Positions 42,405 through 51,384 of a DNA stretch of 64,000 bases are shown here, piece by piece. The notes under the pieces were generated by a model. It was not told where the DNA came from. It did no database searches and saw only the letters and a list, made by a program, of their open reading frames with translations. Positions within the stretch are counted from its first letter, which is position 1; each line of letters opens with the position of its first letter. Position numbers and translations under genes: made by a program. The stretch lies in the NCBI RefSeq assembly GCF_042677045.1, contig NZ_JBHTIH010000008.1:132232-196231 (forward strand). Reading direction: 5' to 3'. Source of the stretch: Lysobacter_K koreensis. Lineage in GTDB: Bacteria > Pseudomonadota > Gammaproteobacteria > Xanthomonadales > Xanthomonadaceae.

Positions 42405-43811
42405 CTAGGCCCCGGAAGGCAGTTTTGCAAGGGCCGCGTCGATCCGCTTGAGCGCCTCGCCCTGCCCGGCCAGGTACACGGTGTGGCCGATGTCGGGGCT
42501 GACCTGGGTGCCGGTGATCGCCACGCGCAGCGGCTGGGCGACCTTGCCGATCCCCAGCCCGAGCGCTTCGGCGCTCTCGTGCAACGCCGCGGCGACGCTG
42601 TCCGCGGTCCACGCGCCGATCACGGCCAGGCGCGCGCGCGCATCGCTCAGCGGCCCCTGCGCGGCGGCGTTGAGGTGTTTGGCGACCGCCGCGTCGTCGT
42701 ACTGCTGCAGCGGCCGGTACCAGACCGCCGCGCGCGACGCCATTTCCTTGAGCGTCTGCACGCGGTCGCGCAGCGCGACGACCACGTCGGCCGGCGCCGG
42801 CCCGCTGGCGAGGTCGAAACCCTCGTTGAGCAGGTGCCATTCGAGGTGCTTGGCGACATCGGCGGGATCGTCGTTCTTCAGGTACTGCTGGTTGAGCCAG
42901 CCCAGCTTCGCGCTGTCGAAGCGCGACGCCGACTGGTTGACGTCCTCGATCTTGAACAGCTGCTGCATCTCCTCGATCGAGAAAATCTCCTGGTCGCCGT
43001 GCGACCAGCCCAGCCGCACCAGGTAGTTGAGCAGCGCGTGCGGCAGGTAGCCATCGTCGCGGTACTGCATCACGCCGACCGCGCCATGGCGCTTGCTCAA
43101 CTTGGCGCCGTCGGCACCGAGGATCATTGGCAGGTGCGAGAACGCCGGCACCGGCACGCCCAATGCTTCGTACAGGTTGACCTGGCGCGGGGTGTTGTTG
43201 ACGTGGTCGTCGCCGCGGATCACGTCGGTGATCTGCATGTCGATGTCGTCGACCACGACGGCGAAGTTGTAGGTCGGGAAACCGTCGGAGCGGATCAGTA
43301 CCAGGTCGTCGAGCTCGGTGTTGCTCCAGCTGATCCGGCCCTTGACCTTGTCGTCGAACACGACGTCGCCGGCCAGCGGGTTCTTGAAGCGGATCACCTT
43401 GTTCGGGTCGTCGCGCTCGGGCAGGTTCAACTCGCGCGAGCGGCCGTCGTAGCGCGGCTTGGTGCCCGCGGCCTGCGCCGTCTCGCGCATCGCGTCGATT
43501 TCCTCGCGGCTCTCGTAGGCGTAGTACGCCTTGCCCGCCTGAACCAGCTCGCTGGCGACCTGGCGGTAGCGATCGAAGCGCGCGGTCTGGTAGATCGGGC
43601 CTTCGTCGTGGTCCAGGCCGAGCCACGCCATGCCGTCGAGAATTGCCTGCACCGCCGCATCGGTGCTGCGTTCGCGGTCGGTGTCCTCGATGCGCAGCAC
43701 GAACTGGCCGCCGCGACGGCGCGCCTCCAGCCAGCAGTACAGCGCGGTGCGCGCGCCGCCGATGTGCAGGTAGCCGGTGGGGCTGGGGGCGAAACGGGTG
43801 CGGCAGGCCAT
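42405..43811 (-). CDS. gltX: glutamate--tRNA ligase
   Basis: 468-residue class I aminoacyl-tRNA synthetase charging tRNA-Glu. HIGH-type motif in RFAPSPTGYLHIGGARTALY, KMSKS-type motif KLSKRHGAVG, and NFAVVVDDIDMQITDVIRG with the catalytic-core aspartates. The C-terminal anticodon-binding helical domain is complete. ATG at 43811 (MACRTRFAPSPTG) is the family start; codons upstream are unrelated. It is divergent from lpxH, and zur follows 9 bp downstream. Confidence 0.96.
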   Translation of the reverse strand: MACRTRFAPSPTGYLHIGGARTALYCWLEARRRGGQFVLRIEDTDRERSTDAAVQAILDGMAWLGLDHDEGPIYQTARFDRYRQVASELVQAGKAYYAYESREEIDAMRETAQAAGTKPRYDGRSRELNLPERDDPNKVIRFKNPLAGDVVFDDKVKGRISWSNTELDDLVLIRSDGFPTYNFAVVVDDIDMQITDVIRGDDHVNNTPRQVNLYEALGVPVPAFSHLPMILGADGAKLSKRHGAVGVMQYRDDGYLPHALLNYLVRLGWSHGDQEIFSIEEMQQLFKIEDVNQSASRFDSAKLGWLNQQYLKNDDPADVAKHLEWHLLNEGFDLASGPAPADVVVALRDRVQTLKEMASRAAVWYRPLQQYDDAAVAKHLNAAAQGPLSDARARLAVIGAWTADSVAAALHESAEALGLGIGKVAQPLRVAITGTQVSPDIGHTVYLAGQGEALKRIDAALAKLPSGA

Positions 43812-43945
43812 GCGCGGGCTCGAAACAGGGGAAAGGCGCGATTTTACCGGGCTTGGCCGGAGGATGTCGGAAGCTAAAGCCGCGGCTTCGCCAATTGCCA
43901 AGCCAATCCCCGACCAGCCGTGGAGCCAGCCCCTACAATTCCGCC

Positions 43946-44683
43946 ATGACCACGCTCTTCATCTCCGACCTGCACCTCGACGCCGAACGCCCCGCGATCA
44001 CCGACCTGTTCGGGCGGTTCCTGCGCGACGAAGCCCGCGGCGCCGATGCGCTGTACATCCTCGGCGACCTGTTCGAGGCCTGGGTCGGCGACGACGACCC
44101 GTCCGAGACCGGCGCGTTCGTCGCCACGGAACTGCGCGCGCTCCGTGATGCCGGCACGCCGGTGTACTTCATGCGCGGCAACCGCGACTTCCTGCTCGGC
44201 GACGCGTACGCGCACCGCGCCGGCATGACCTTGCTGCCCGACCCGGCGGTGGTCGTGCTGTACGGCACGCCCACGCTGCTGATGCACGGCGACCTGCTGT
44301 GCACCGACGACGTCGCCTACCAGGCGTTCCGCGCGCAGACCCGGCACCCGCAGTGGCAGGCGCAGTTCCTCGCGCAGCCGCTGGCGGCGCGGCTCGCGTT
44401 CGCGCATCAGGCGCGCGCGGCCAGCCGTGCGCACCAGGCCGGCCTGCAGGGCCAGGGCACGATGGAGACGATCACCGACGTCGCGCCTGCCACGGTCGCC
44501 GCGACGCTGGCCCGCTACGGCATCGATACCCTGATCCACGGCCACACCCACCGGCCGGCGATCCACGAGTTGGAGGTCGACGGCCGCGGCTGCGAACGCA
44601 TCGTGTTGGGGGATTGGTACGACCACGGGTCGGTGCTGCGCGTGGATGCGAATGGCGCGCAGCTGTCGTCGATAAGCGCTTAG
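43946..44683 (+). CDS. lpxH: UDP-2,3-diacylglucosamine diphosphatase
   Basis: 245-residue calcineurin-like phosphoesterase of lipid A synthesis, hydrolysing UDP-2,3-diacylglucosamine to lipid X and UMP at the inner membrane. Metal motifs are FISDLHLDAE, ILGDLFEAWVGDDD, MRGNRDFLLG, LLMHGDLLC and the final GHTHRP, followed by DWYDHGSVLRV. The stop TAG at 44681-44683 also forms the 5' edge of an integron cassette: its last G is the G of the GTT recombination triplet. Confidence 0.94.
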   Translation: MTTLFISDLHLDAERPAITDLFGRFLRDEARGADALYILGDLFEAWVGDDDPSETGAFVATELRALRDAGTPVYFMRGNRDFLLGDAYAHRAGMTLLPDPAVVVLYGTPTLLMHGDLLCTDDVAYQAFRAQTRHPQWQAQFLAQPLAARLAFAHQARAASRAHQAGLQGQGTMETITDVAPATVAATLARYGIDTLIHGHTHRPAIHELEVDGRGCERIVLGDWYDHGSVLRVDANGAQLSSISA

Positions 44684-45151
44684 TTAGCTACTTCATGAGA
44701 CTTCTCGCAGGCGTCACTGCAATAGCTCTCCTCTGCGGATCATGCACCGGAATCGGCTCACCGAAGCGCAATCAGCACGGGATACTTGAGTATCAACCGA
44801 TAGCGACTGCCCCCAGCGGCGCAGAGATCAAGGTGATTCGGTCCCCGAACGCTCCGGCCCAGTTCCAAATGTGGATACGGCCTACAGGGGACGGTTCTGC
44901 TTACTGGCCGTCAACGGAGTTGGAGCTCCGTATTTCGCAGTGGCGAGACGTTGTGGCGGCCCAGTGCGGCACTCATGCCGTTGTTATCTTTCATGGCCCC
45001 GACACAACCTCTTTCACTCCAGATTACTGCTTCCTCGCCCCCGGCGAGCCAGACTGCGGCATCACAAGCGTCGGTGGTGACTTCTCATGCGAGAAGTAGC
45101 TAGCAATTCATTCAAACCGGACCCGCTTCGCGGGTAGGCTTAGTTCAGGTG
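44684..45151 (+). mobile_element. solitary integron gene cassette
   Basis: A 468-bp segment bounded by GTTAGCT (44683-44689) on the left and GTTAGCC (45151-45157) on the right, the two recombination (R') sites cut between G and TT. It holds one short low-GC gene and ends in an attC-like element at 45098-45157. The cassette's own left R' (GTTAGCT) is complementary at 6 of 7 positions to the R'' (AGCTAGC, 45098-45104) of that attC, as expected for a cassette that was once circular. No integrase gene is in the window, so this looks like a single cassette inserted at a secondary site. Confidence 0.78.
44695..45099 (+). CDS. cassette-borne exported protein of unknown function
   Basis: 134 residues starting 12 bp inside the cassette. 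The N-terminus is a signal sequence (MRLLAGVTAIALLCGSCTG) that may be a lipoprotein signal, though the lipobox (LCGSC) is imperfect. The rest contains YQPIATAPSGAEIKVIR, WIRPTGDGSAYWPSTELE and four further cysteines, suggesting disulfides in a small periplasmic fold. GC content is well below that of the flanking genes. The stop codon overlaps the attC R'' site, typical of cassette genes. No family is recognised. Confidence 0.78.
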   Translation: MRLLAGVTAIALLCGSCTGIGSPKRNQHGILEYQPIATAPSGAEIKVIRSPNAPAQFQMWIRPTGDGSAYWPSTELELRISQWRDVVAAQCGTHAVVIFHGPDTTSFTPDYCFLAPGEPDCGITSVGGDFSCEK

Positions 45152-45157
45152 TTAGCC
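45098..45157 (+). repeat. attC recombination site (59-base element)
   Basis: R'' AGCTAGC at 45098, then AATTCATTCAAACCGG, a perfect inner stem ACCCGC-TTC-GCGGGT (45121-45135), then GGCTTAGTTCAGGT and R' GTTAGCC at 45151. The order and spacing follow the short attC sites of aadA-type cassettes. The bottom strand would fold into the hairpin recognised by IntI. Confidence 0.8.
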
Positions 45158-45230
45158 GTCTCGCGCGCTGCGGCGCGTTGTGGCTCCACGCAGTCGAGTG
45201 TCATCGCGGCGCGGCCGCCGGGCACGCGCC

Positions 45231-45718
45231 CTACTTCGCCGCCTCACCGCAGCCCTTGTAAGTCGTGGTGCCGAGCGTGAACGTGGCAGTGAAGTCGTAG
45301 CGGTTGTCCGACATGCCGTCGCTGCACTCGCCCGGGGTCAGGCCGAGGTGGAACTCGCGTCCGTCGTGCGTGCCGATGAACACGTAGCCGACCAGCGAGG
45401 GGACCCGGCGCCCCTTCATCGTGGTTCCCGGCTGGTTGTCCGGCGTCGTGAACACCAGCGTGTCGCCATCCACGCGCGCTTCCCAGAACGGCTCGGTGCC
45501 GAAACCGCGCCAGGCCTGCAGCGGTGCGTCCTCCTGGCCGGGCGCGCGCTTTCCTTTGGCTGCATTTGCAGGTGCTGGCGTCGCCGGGGCCGGCGCGGGG
45601 ATGGTGGCGGACGGCTCCGCGGCAGCAGGGGGTTTTCGGCGGCCGGCGCCGATTCGCGCGGACACGCGGTGAGCGACAGCAGCGACGCGCAACCCAGGGC
45701 GATGGCAACGGTACGCAT
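45231..45718 (-). pseudogene. lipoprotein gene frameshifted at a C5 tract (COG3650-like)
   Basis: The frame opening at 45718 gives a lipoprotein signal ending LLSLTAC and then PRESAPAAENP. A second frame continues from the same place with PPAAAEPSATIPAPAPATPA, then GFGTEPFWEARVDGDTLVFT and GMSDNRYDFTATFTLGTTTY, ending at 45231, a full periplasmic domain of the COG3650 type. The two join smoothly if the run of five Cs (minus strand; 45632-45628) had six. It is therefore a one-base deletion, a slippage-prone contingency site, or a sequencing error. Without the shift only about 100 unrelated residues are made from the first frame. Confidence 0.75.
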
Positions 45719-45813
45719 GGCGGAATCCTTGGCAGGAAGATGTTCGGGTCGACCGCGCGCACGCTAGCGGCGGTTCGGTGAGCCGGTTGTGAGCGTCTCG
45801 ACGCGCATGGCGT

Positions 45814-46632
45814 TCAGCGTTCGGCCACCTGTTGTAGCGATCGCAATTCCTCCGCGTCGAACCCTGCGGCCGCGCGCGCCTCCAGGTTGAACGGACCATG
45901 CAGCACCGCGCGCGCGTACTGCGCGAGCAGCTCGCGGAAGCGCGGCCCCGGCTCGACCCCGGCGCGTTCGCAGTACCAGCGGAACCAGTGGGAGCCGGCG
46001 GCGACGTGCGCGACTTCCTCGCGCAGGATCACCTCGAGGATCGCGACGGTGTCGTGGTCGCCCAGCGAGCGCAGCTTGACGATCATCCCCGGGGTCACGT
46101 CCAGGCCGCGCGCCTCCAGCACGCGCGGCACCAGCGCCATGCGCGCCAGGCCGTCGTGCGCGGTCTTCTCGGCCATCCCCCAGAGGCCGTTGTGGGCATC
46201 GAAATCGCCGTAGTCGCAGCCTAGCGCCAGCAGCCGCGCGCGCAGCAACGCGAAGTGGCGGGCCTCGTCGTTGGCCACGTCCACCCAATCGGCATAGAAC
46301 GCGTGCGGCAGGCTGCGGAAGCGGTACACCGCGTCCCATGCCAGGTCGATCGCGTTGAACTCGATGTGCGCGATCGCATGCACGAACGCGGCACGGCCCT
46401 CGGGCGTGCCGAAGCCGCGCCGGGGCAACTCACGCGGATGCACCAGCCGCGGCCGCTCGGGACGGCCGGGCATGCGGATCGGCTCGGGTGCGCCGGCGTC
46501 GGCGGGAATCGCCAGCTCACCGCGCGCGAACGCCTGCGCCGCGGCAAAGGTCAGCGCCAGCTTGTCGTCGGGCGTGGCCGCGTCGAGGCAGGCGCGCGCG
46601 GCGTCGAACAGCGACGCGGTCACCGGCCGCAC
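45814..46632 (-). CDS. DUF455-family ferritin-like protein
   Basis: 272 residues of the DUF455 family, a ferritin-like helical bundle. Likely metal-binding residues lie in FVHAIAHIEFNAIDLAWDA, NDEARHFALLRARL and LREEVAHVAAGSHWFRW (ExxH motifs). The reaction is unknown; relatives include tRNA-hydroxylase-like di-iron proteins. It starts with a GTG directly adjacent to the purF stop (TGAGTG, no gap), so it is translated with purF and could have a role linked to purine or tRNA metabolism by context only. Confidence 0.85.
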   Translation of the reverse strand: MRPVTASLFDAARACLDAATPDDKLALTFAAAQAFARGELAIPADAGAPEPIRMPGRPERPRLVHPRELPRRGFGTPEGRAAFVHAIAHIEFNAIDLAWDAVYRFRSLPHAFYADWVDVANDEARHFALLRARLLALGCDYGDFDAHNGLWGMAEKTAHDGLARMALVPRVLEARGLDVTPGMIVKLRSLGDHDTVAILEVILREEVAHVAAGSHWFRWYCERAGVEPGPRFRELLAQYARAVLHGPFNLEARAAAGFDAEELRSLQQVAER

Positions 46633-48102
46633 TCACCCGGCCCGGCGGGTCTTCTTCGCTTCGTCCGAGCGCAGCTGGCCGATGCGTTCGAAGTAGCCCG
46701 GCTCGATGCCGGTCACGTACTGGCCGTTGAAGCACGACGAATCGAAATGCTCGATGCGCTGCTTCGGGCCGGACACCGCCTCCTCCAGGTCCGACAGGTC
46801 CTGGTAGATCAGCCAGTCGCAGCCGAGCAGGGTCTGCACTTCCTCGTCGCTGCGGCCGTGCGCGACCAGTTCGTCGACCGACGGCATGTCGATGCCGTAG
46901 ATGTTCGGGAAGCGCACCGGCGGCGCGGCCGAGGCCAGGTAGACCTTGCGCGCACCGGCGTCGCGCGCCATCTGCACGATCTGCTTGGAGGTGGTGCCAC
47001 GCACGATCGAGTCGTCGACCAGCAGCACCACCCGGTTCTTGAACTCGAGCGGGATCGGGTTGAGCTTGCGGCGCACCGACTTCGCGCGCTCGCCCTGCCC
47101 CGGCATGATGAAGGTGCGGCCGACGTAGCGGTTCTTGATGAAGCCCTCGCGGTACTTCACGCTCAGCACGTTGGCGATCTCCAGCGCGGCGTCGCGCGAG
47201 GTGTCCGGGATCGGAATCACCGTGTCGATGTCGTGTTCGGGCATCAGCCGCAGGATCTTCTCGCCGAGCTTCTGGCCCATGCGCATGCGCGCCTTGTGCA
47301 CCGAGATGTCGTCCATCATCGAGTCGGGGCGCGCGAAGTAGACGTACTCGAAGATGCACGGCGCGTGCTGGCGCGGCGCGGCGCACATCCGGGCATGCAG
47401 CTCGCCGCGCGCGGTAACCACGATCGCCTCGCCGGGCTGCACGTCGCGCACGCGTTCGAAGCCGAGGATGTCGAGCGCGACCGACTCGGACGCGATCGCG
47501 TACTGGTCCTGGCCGTCGCTGACGCGCTTGCCCAGCACCAGCGGACGGATGCCGTTGGGGTCGCGGAACGCCACCAGGCCCAGGCCGAGCACCGCGGTGA
47601 TCACCGCGTAGCCGCCGACGCAGCGCCGGTGCACGCCCTCGACCGCCTTGAACGCCGCTTCCGCCGTCAACCCGCGCTGCATGTCGAGCTCGTGCGCGAA
47701 CACGTTGAGCAGCACTTCCGAGTCGGACTCGGTGTTGACGTTGCGGCGGTCCTGCTCGAACACCTCCTGGCGCAGCGCGTCGGTGTTGATCAGGTTGCCG
47801 TTGTGGGCGAGCGCAATCCCGAACGGGGAGTTGACGTAGAACGGCTGCGCCTCGTCGGAACCGGCGCTGCCGGCGGTCGGGTAGCGGCAGTGGCCGATGC
47901 CGATGCGGCCCTGCAGGGTCAGCATCGCCGCCTCGTCGAACACGTCGCTGACCAGGCCGTTGCCCTTGTGCACGCGCAGCTTGGTGCCGTCGACGGTGGC
48001 GATGCCGGCGGCGTCCTGGCCGCGGTGCTGGAGCACCGTCAGGCCGTCGTAGAGTTGCGCCGCAACGTCGTGGTTGCTGACGATACCGAGAATGCCGCAC
48101 AT
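46633..48102 (-). CDS. purF: amidophosphoribosyltransferase
   Basis: 489-residue enzyme for the first committed step of purine synthesis: PRPP plus glutamine gives phosphoribosylamine. The N-terminal nucleophile cysteine follows Met (MCGILGIVSNHD), with glutaminase residues in IGHCRYPTAGS and ALAHNGNLIN. The PRPP-binding motif is VVLLVDDSIVRGTTSKQIV in the phosphoribosyltransferase half. It belongs to the conserved folC-SPOR-cvpA-purF order on the minus strand. Start at 48102 is required by the catalytic Cys2. Confidence 0.97.
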   Translation of the reverse strand: MCGILGIVSNHDVAAQLYDGLTVLQHRGQDAAGIATVDGTKLRVHKGNGLVSDVFDEAAMLTLQGRIGIGHCRYPTAGSAGSDEAQPFYVNSPFGIALAHNGNLINTDALRQEVFEQDRRNVNTESDSEVLLNVFAHELDMQRGLTAEAAFKAVEGVHRRCVGGYAVITAVLGLGLVAFRDPNGIRPLVLGKRVSDGQDQYAIASESVALDILGFERVRDVQPGEAIVVTARGELHARMCAAPRQHAPCIFEYVYFARPDSMMDDISVHKARMRMGQKLGEKILRLMPEHDIDTVIPIPDTSRDAALEIANVLSVKYREGFIKNRYVGRTFIMPGQGERAKSVRRKLNPIPLEFKNRVVLLVDDSIVRGTTSKQIVQMARDAGARKVYLASAAPPVRFPNIYGIDMPSVDELVAHGRSDEEVQTLLGCDWLIYQDLSDLEEAVSGPKQRIEHFDSSCFNGQYVTGIEPGYFERIGQLRSDEAKKTRRAG

Positions 48103-48196
48103 GGGTTGGGCCCTGCTGGAAAGTCGATGGTGGTTCGTGACTACTGCCTGATCTCGGGCCGCGATGCCCCGAACCAAGCGGAAAATGCGGGCGCGA

Positions 48197-48760
48197 TCAG
48201 TTCCCGGCCGGTACCGGCAGCGTGGTCGCCGCGTCGCTCGATGGATCCGCGGGCGCCGGCGACGCGCCGCCGCCCAGATCCACCTGCGTCGCCACCCAGT
48301 CCGGCAGCCAGCCGCGCAGCCATTGCGCGCCAGGCACGAACACCGGCACCACCTGCGAGCGCTGCCACTCGGCGTCGCGCGGCAGCGCGGTCAACCCGAG
48401 CAGCAGCACCAGCGCGCAGCCGACGAAACCGCCGCGCACCACGCCCAGCGCCAGGCCCAGCACGCGGTCCACGCCGGACAGGCCGACCGACTTCACCAGC
48501 AGCCGCACCAGCCACGCGACCAGCCCGACCACCAGCAGCACCGCGATGAAGCTCAGCGCGTAGCCGCCAAACACCTGCGTCGCACTGGGCTCGCCATCGC
48601 GGGCCAGCAGCAGCGCCACGTCGGCACCGAAGCGGAAAGCCGCCCAGCCGGCCAGCACCCACGCCAGCAGCGACGCGGCCACGCCGATGAAGCCGCGCAT
48701 CAGCCCGAACAGCGCCGACACCGCGACGATCGCCAGCAGCACCCAGTCGGTGGCGCTCAT
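48197..48760 (-). CDS. cvpA: CvpA-family membrane protein
   Basis: 187 residues with four membrane helices, starting MSATDWVLLAIVAVSALFGL and containing the CvpA signature RGFIGVAASLLAWVLAGWAA and GLSGVDRVLGLALGVVRGG. CvpA is needed for colicin V production in E. coli and affects envelope stress tolerance. Its exact role is unknown. It sits between the SPOR gene (stop 6 bp upstream) and purF (94 bp downstream), the order widespread in gammaproteobacteria. Confidence 0.93.
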   Translation of the reverse strand: MSATDWVLLAIVAVSALFGLMRGFIGVAASLLAWVLAGWAAFRFGADVALLLARDGEPSATQVFGGYALSFIAVLLVVGLVAWLVRLLVKSVGLSGVDRVLGLALGVVRGGFVGCALVLLLGLTALPRDAEWQRSQVVPVFVPGAQWLRGWLPDWVATQVDLGGGASPAPADPSSDAATTLPVPAGN

Positions 48761-48766
48761 CGCGCC

Positions 48767-49807
48767 TTACGGATGCGGACGAACGATGCCGCTGACACCG
48801 AGCTTGGCCGACACCTGCGCCTTGAGCTGGTCGGCATCGGCGCGGCTGGCGACCGGGCCGATGCGCACCCGGCTCAGGGTGCCCTTGTCGCTGCCGACTT
48901 GTTCGACGAAGGCGCTGAAGCCGGCCGCGCGCGCGCGATCGCGCAGCTTGCCGGCTTCGGCCGCGTTGCTGAAGGCACCCAACTGCACCGCGAACCCGGT
49001 GCCCGATGCGGCCGGCTTGATCGGCGTAGCGACCGGCTTGGCTGCAGCGACGGGCGCCGTCGCGGGGGTGGTGGGCTTGCTGGTCGTCGCCGGCTTGCTC
49101 TCGACCGGCTTGCTTGCGATCGGCTTGGCGACGGCCGGTTTGGCGATTGTCGGCTTGGAATCCGGCAGCGCCACCGGCGCCGAGACGCTGGGCGCGGCCG
49201 CGGCAATCGGTTGCGAGACCGACGACGTGGCAGTTGCGGCGGGGGTGGCCACGTCGGCGTCCAGCGTCACCACCTTGGAACCGACGTCATCGCGCACGTG
49301 CGCGGCGCGCAGGCGCGCGGCCTCGGCTTCGGCGCGGGAGGCGTACGGACCGACCCGCACCCGGTACAGGGTGCGGCCGCCGGTACCGCTTGTGGTGTCC
49401 TGGTAGCCGGGCAACTGCGAGGCATTGAGCGCGGCCACGACGCGCGCTGCATCGGCGCTGCTGGCGTAGCTGCCGAAGCTGACTGCGTAGTCGCCGCCGG
49501 CGGTGGCGGCCGGCATCATCGCCTCGCCGCTGACTGCGGCGTCGGTGGTCGTATCGACGGTGGGCAAGGTGGTGTCGTCGGCGGCCGGCGCCATGCCGAC
49601 CACGCCGCCGTTGGGCGTTTCGCCGGGCGTGACCAGAGGCAGTTCGCGGGTTTCGTAGCCGCCCTTGGGTGCGTCGGGCAGCTCCAGCGGCACATCCGAG
49701 GCCCCGCTTTCCGGCGCCGGGCCCTTGATCAGCATGGGCAGGAAGATCACGGCCAGCGCGACCAGCACCGTCGCGCCGATCAGGCGCTGTTTCAAGGCAG
49801 GTTCCAT
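48767..49807 (-). CDS. SPOR-domain protein (DedD-like)
   Basis: 346-residue bitopic membrane protein. An N-terminal membrane helix (GATVLVALAVIFLPMLI) is followed by Ala/Pro/Lys-rich linkers and two SPOR domains: YAVSFGSYASSADAARVVAA with GRTLYRVRVGPYASRAEAEA, and at the C-terminus GFAVQLGAFSNAAEAGKLRD with LSRVRIGPVASRADADQL. SPOR domains bind denuded glycan at the division septum, as in E. coli DedD. Two SPOR domains are unusual against the single one in E. coli DedD. Located between folC and cvpA. Confidence 0.9.
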   Translation of the reverse strand: MEPALKQRLIGATVLVALAVIFLPMLIKGPAPESGASDVPLELPDAPKGGYETRELPLVTPGETPNGGVVGMAPAADDTTLPTVDTTTDAAVSGEAMMPAATAGGDYAVSFGSYASSADAARVVAALNASQLPGYQDTTSGTGGRTLYRVRVGPYASRAEAEAARLRAAHVRDDVGSKVVTLDADVATPAATATSSVSQPIAAAAPSVSAPVALPDSKPTIAKPAVAKPIASKPVESKPATTSKPTTPATAPVAAAKPVATPIKPAASGTGFAVQLGAFSNAAEAGKLRDRARAAGFSAFVEQVGSDKGTLSRVRIGPVASRADADQLKAQVSAKLGVSGIVRPHP

Positions 49808-49994
49808 CGGGTCTCACACACCTGGGGCGGATTGCCGCGCGAATTATAACGCGCTGCGACCGACCCTCCCCCGCGCAGAACCTTAACGCGCCGCGCCCCG
49901 CGACCAACCCACCTGCCGCGGAAGACCCAACGCGCCGCAGCGCGCTGGGTTATTCAGTCACCGGCCCCTGCTTCCAGCAACGGACTGTTACGGC

Positions 49995-51272
49995 TCACTC
50001 CACCGCGAGCCGCCGCAGTGCCTCCGCGGCGGTGTGGAACGACCCGAACACCAGGACGCGATCCCCCGCGTGCGCCTGCGCACGCGCCGCGGCCAAGGCG
50101 GCGGCGACGTCGGCGTGCTGGACGCCGGTCGCGGCCGCGGTGCCGACCAGCTGCCGGGCCAGGCCGGCGACATCGGTCCCGCGCGGGGCATGTTCGGCCA
50201 GGCCCGCCAGATGCCAGTGGGTGACCGCGCCGGCGAGCGCCTCGACCACCCCGGCCACGTCCTTGTCGCCCAGCGCCGCGAATACCGCGAAAGTACGGCC
50301 CGTCGGTGACGTCGCAGCGAGCCAGGCCGCCAATTCGCGCGCCGCCTGCGGGTTGTGGCCGACGTCGACGACGATCTCGACCCCGTCGCGCTCGAAGCGC
50401 TGCAGCCGCCCCGGCACCTGCGCGCGCGCCACGCCCTCGCGCAATGCCGCGTCCGACAGCTCCACGTCGAGCGCGCGTAGCGCTGCGATCGCGGTGGCCG
50501 CATTGCGCAGCTGCGCCGGCGCCGCCAGCCCCGGCCGGGGCAGGTCGACCGCGAAGCCGACCTCGCGCCAGCGCCACTGATCCGCGTCCGCGTCATCCGG
50601 AGTCGGCTCGAAGAAAAAATCGCAGCCGATGCGCACCGCCGAGGCGCCGATCGCGTACGCGTGCCCCAGCACGCTCGAAGGCGGGTCGTCGTCGCCGAGC
50701 ACCAGCGGCTTCCAAGCGCGCGCGATCCCGGCCTTCTCGAAGCCGATCGCCTCGCGGTCGTCGCCCAGGTAGTCCTGGTGGTCGAGGTCGACGGTGGTGA
50801 TCACCGCCACGTCGGGATCGACGAGGTTGGTCGCGTCCAGCCGCCCGCCGAGACCGACCTCGAGGATCGCCAGATCGAGCTGCGCGCGCTCGAACAGCCA
50901 CAGCGCGGCGAGCGTGCCGTACTCGAAATAGGTCAGCGGCACCTCGCCGCGCGCGGCTTCGATCGCCTCGAATGCCGCGACCAGCGCGGCGTCGCTGGCG
51001 TCGTGGCCGTCGATGCGCACGCGCTCGTTGTAGGCCAGCAGGTGCGGCGAGGTGTACGCGCCGACCCGCAGCCCGGCCGCGCGCGCGATCGCCTCGATGA
51101 ACGCGACCGTCGAGCCCTTGCCGTTGGTGCCGCCGACGGTGATCACGTGGCGTGCGGGCCGCCCGAGCCCGAGGCGCTGCGCGACTTCGCGCACGCGCTC
51201 CAGGCCCATGTCGATGGACTTGGGGTGGATGCGTTCGATGTACTCCAGCCACTCGGAAAGTGTTTGCGCCAT
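49995..51272 (-). CDS. folC: bifunctional folylpolyglutamate/dihydrofolate synthase
   Basis: 425-residue Mur-ligase-like enzyme adding glutamate to dihydropteroate and folates. The ATP loop is VITVGGTNGKGSTVAFIEAI, followed by AYTSPHLLAYNERVRIDG, VGLGGRLDATNLVDPDVAVI and the C-terminal VVDVGHNPQAARELAAWLA. ATG at 51272 (MAQTLSEWLEYIERIHP) is the family start. It heads the folC-SPOR-cvpA-purF series; the 187-bp gap to the SPOR gene may contain a separate promoter. Confidence 0.94.
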   Translation of the reverse strand: MAQTLSEWLEYIERIHPKSIDMGLERVREVAQRLGLGRPARHVITVGGTNGKGSTVAFIEAIARAAGLRVGAYTSPHLLAYNERVRIDGHDASDAALVAAFEAIEAARGEVPLTYFEYGTLAALWLFERAQLDLAILEVGLGGRLDATNLVDPDVAVITTVDLDHQDYLGDDREAIGFEKAGIARAWKPLVLGDDDPPSSVLGHAYAIGASAVRIGCDFFFEPTPDDADADQWRWREVGFAVDLPRPGLAAPAQLRNAATAIAALRALDVELSDAALREGVARAQVPGRLQRFERDGVEIVVDVGHNPQAARELAAWLAATSPTGRTFAVFAALGDKDVAGVVEALAGAVTHWHLAGLAEHAPRGTDVAGLARQLVGTAAATGVQHADVAAALAAARAQAHAGDRVLVFGSFHTAAEALRRLAVE

Positions 51273-51384
51273 GCCGCATTGTAGGGGCGCCGCGCGGAGA
51301 GGCGGCTGTGGCAGAACTGCAGCGCGCCGCAGCGCGCGAGGAACTTTGCCTGCGGTTCGGGGGGCTTGACTGCCCCCCGGGACG

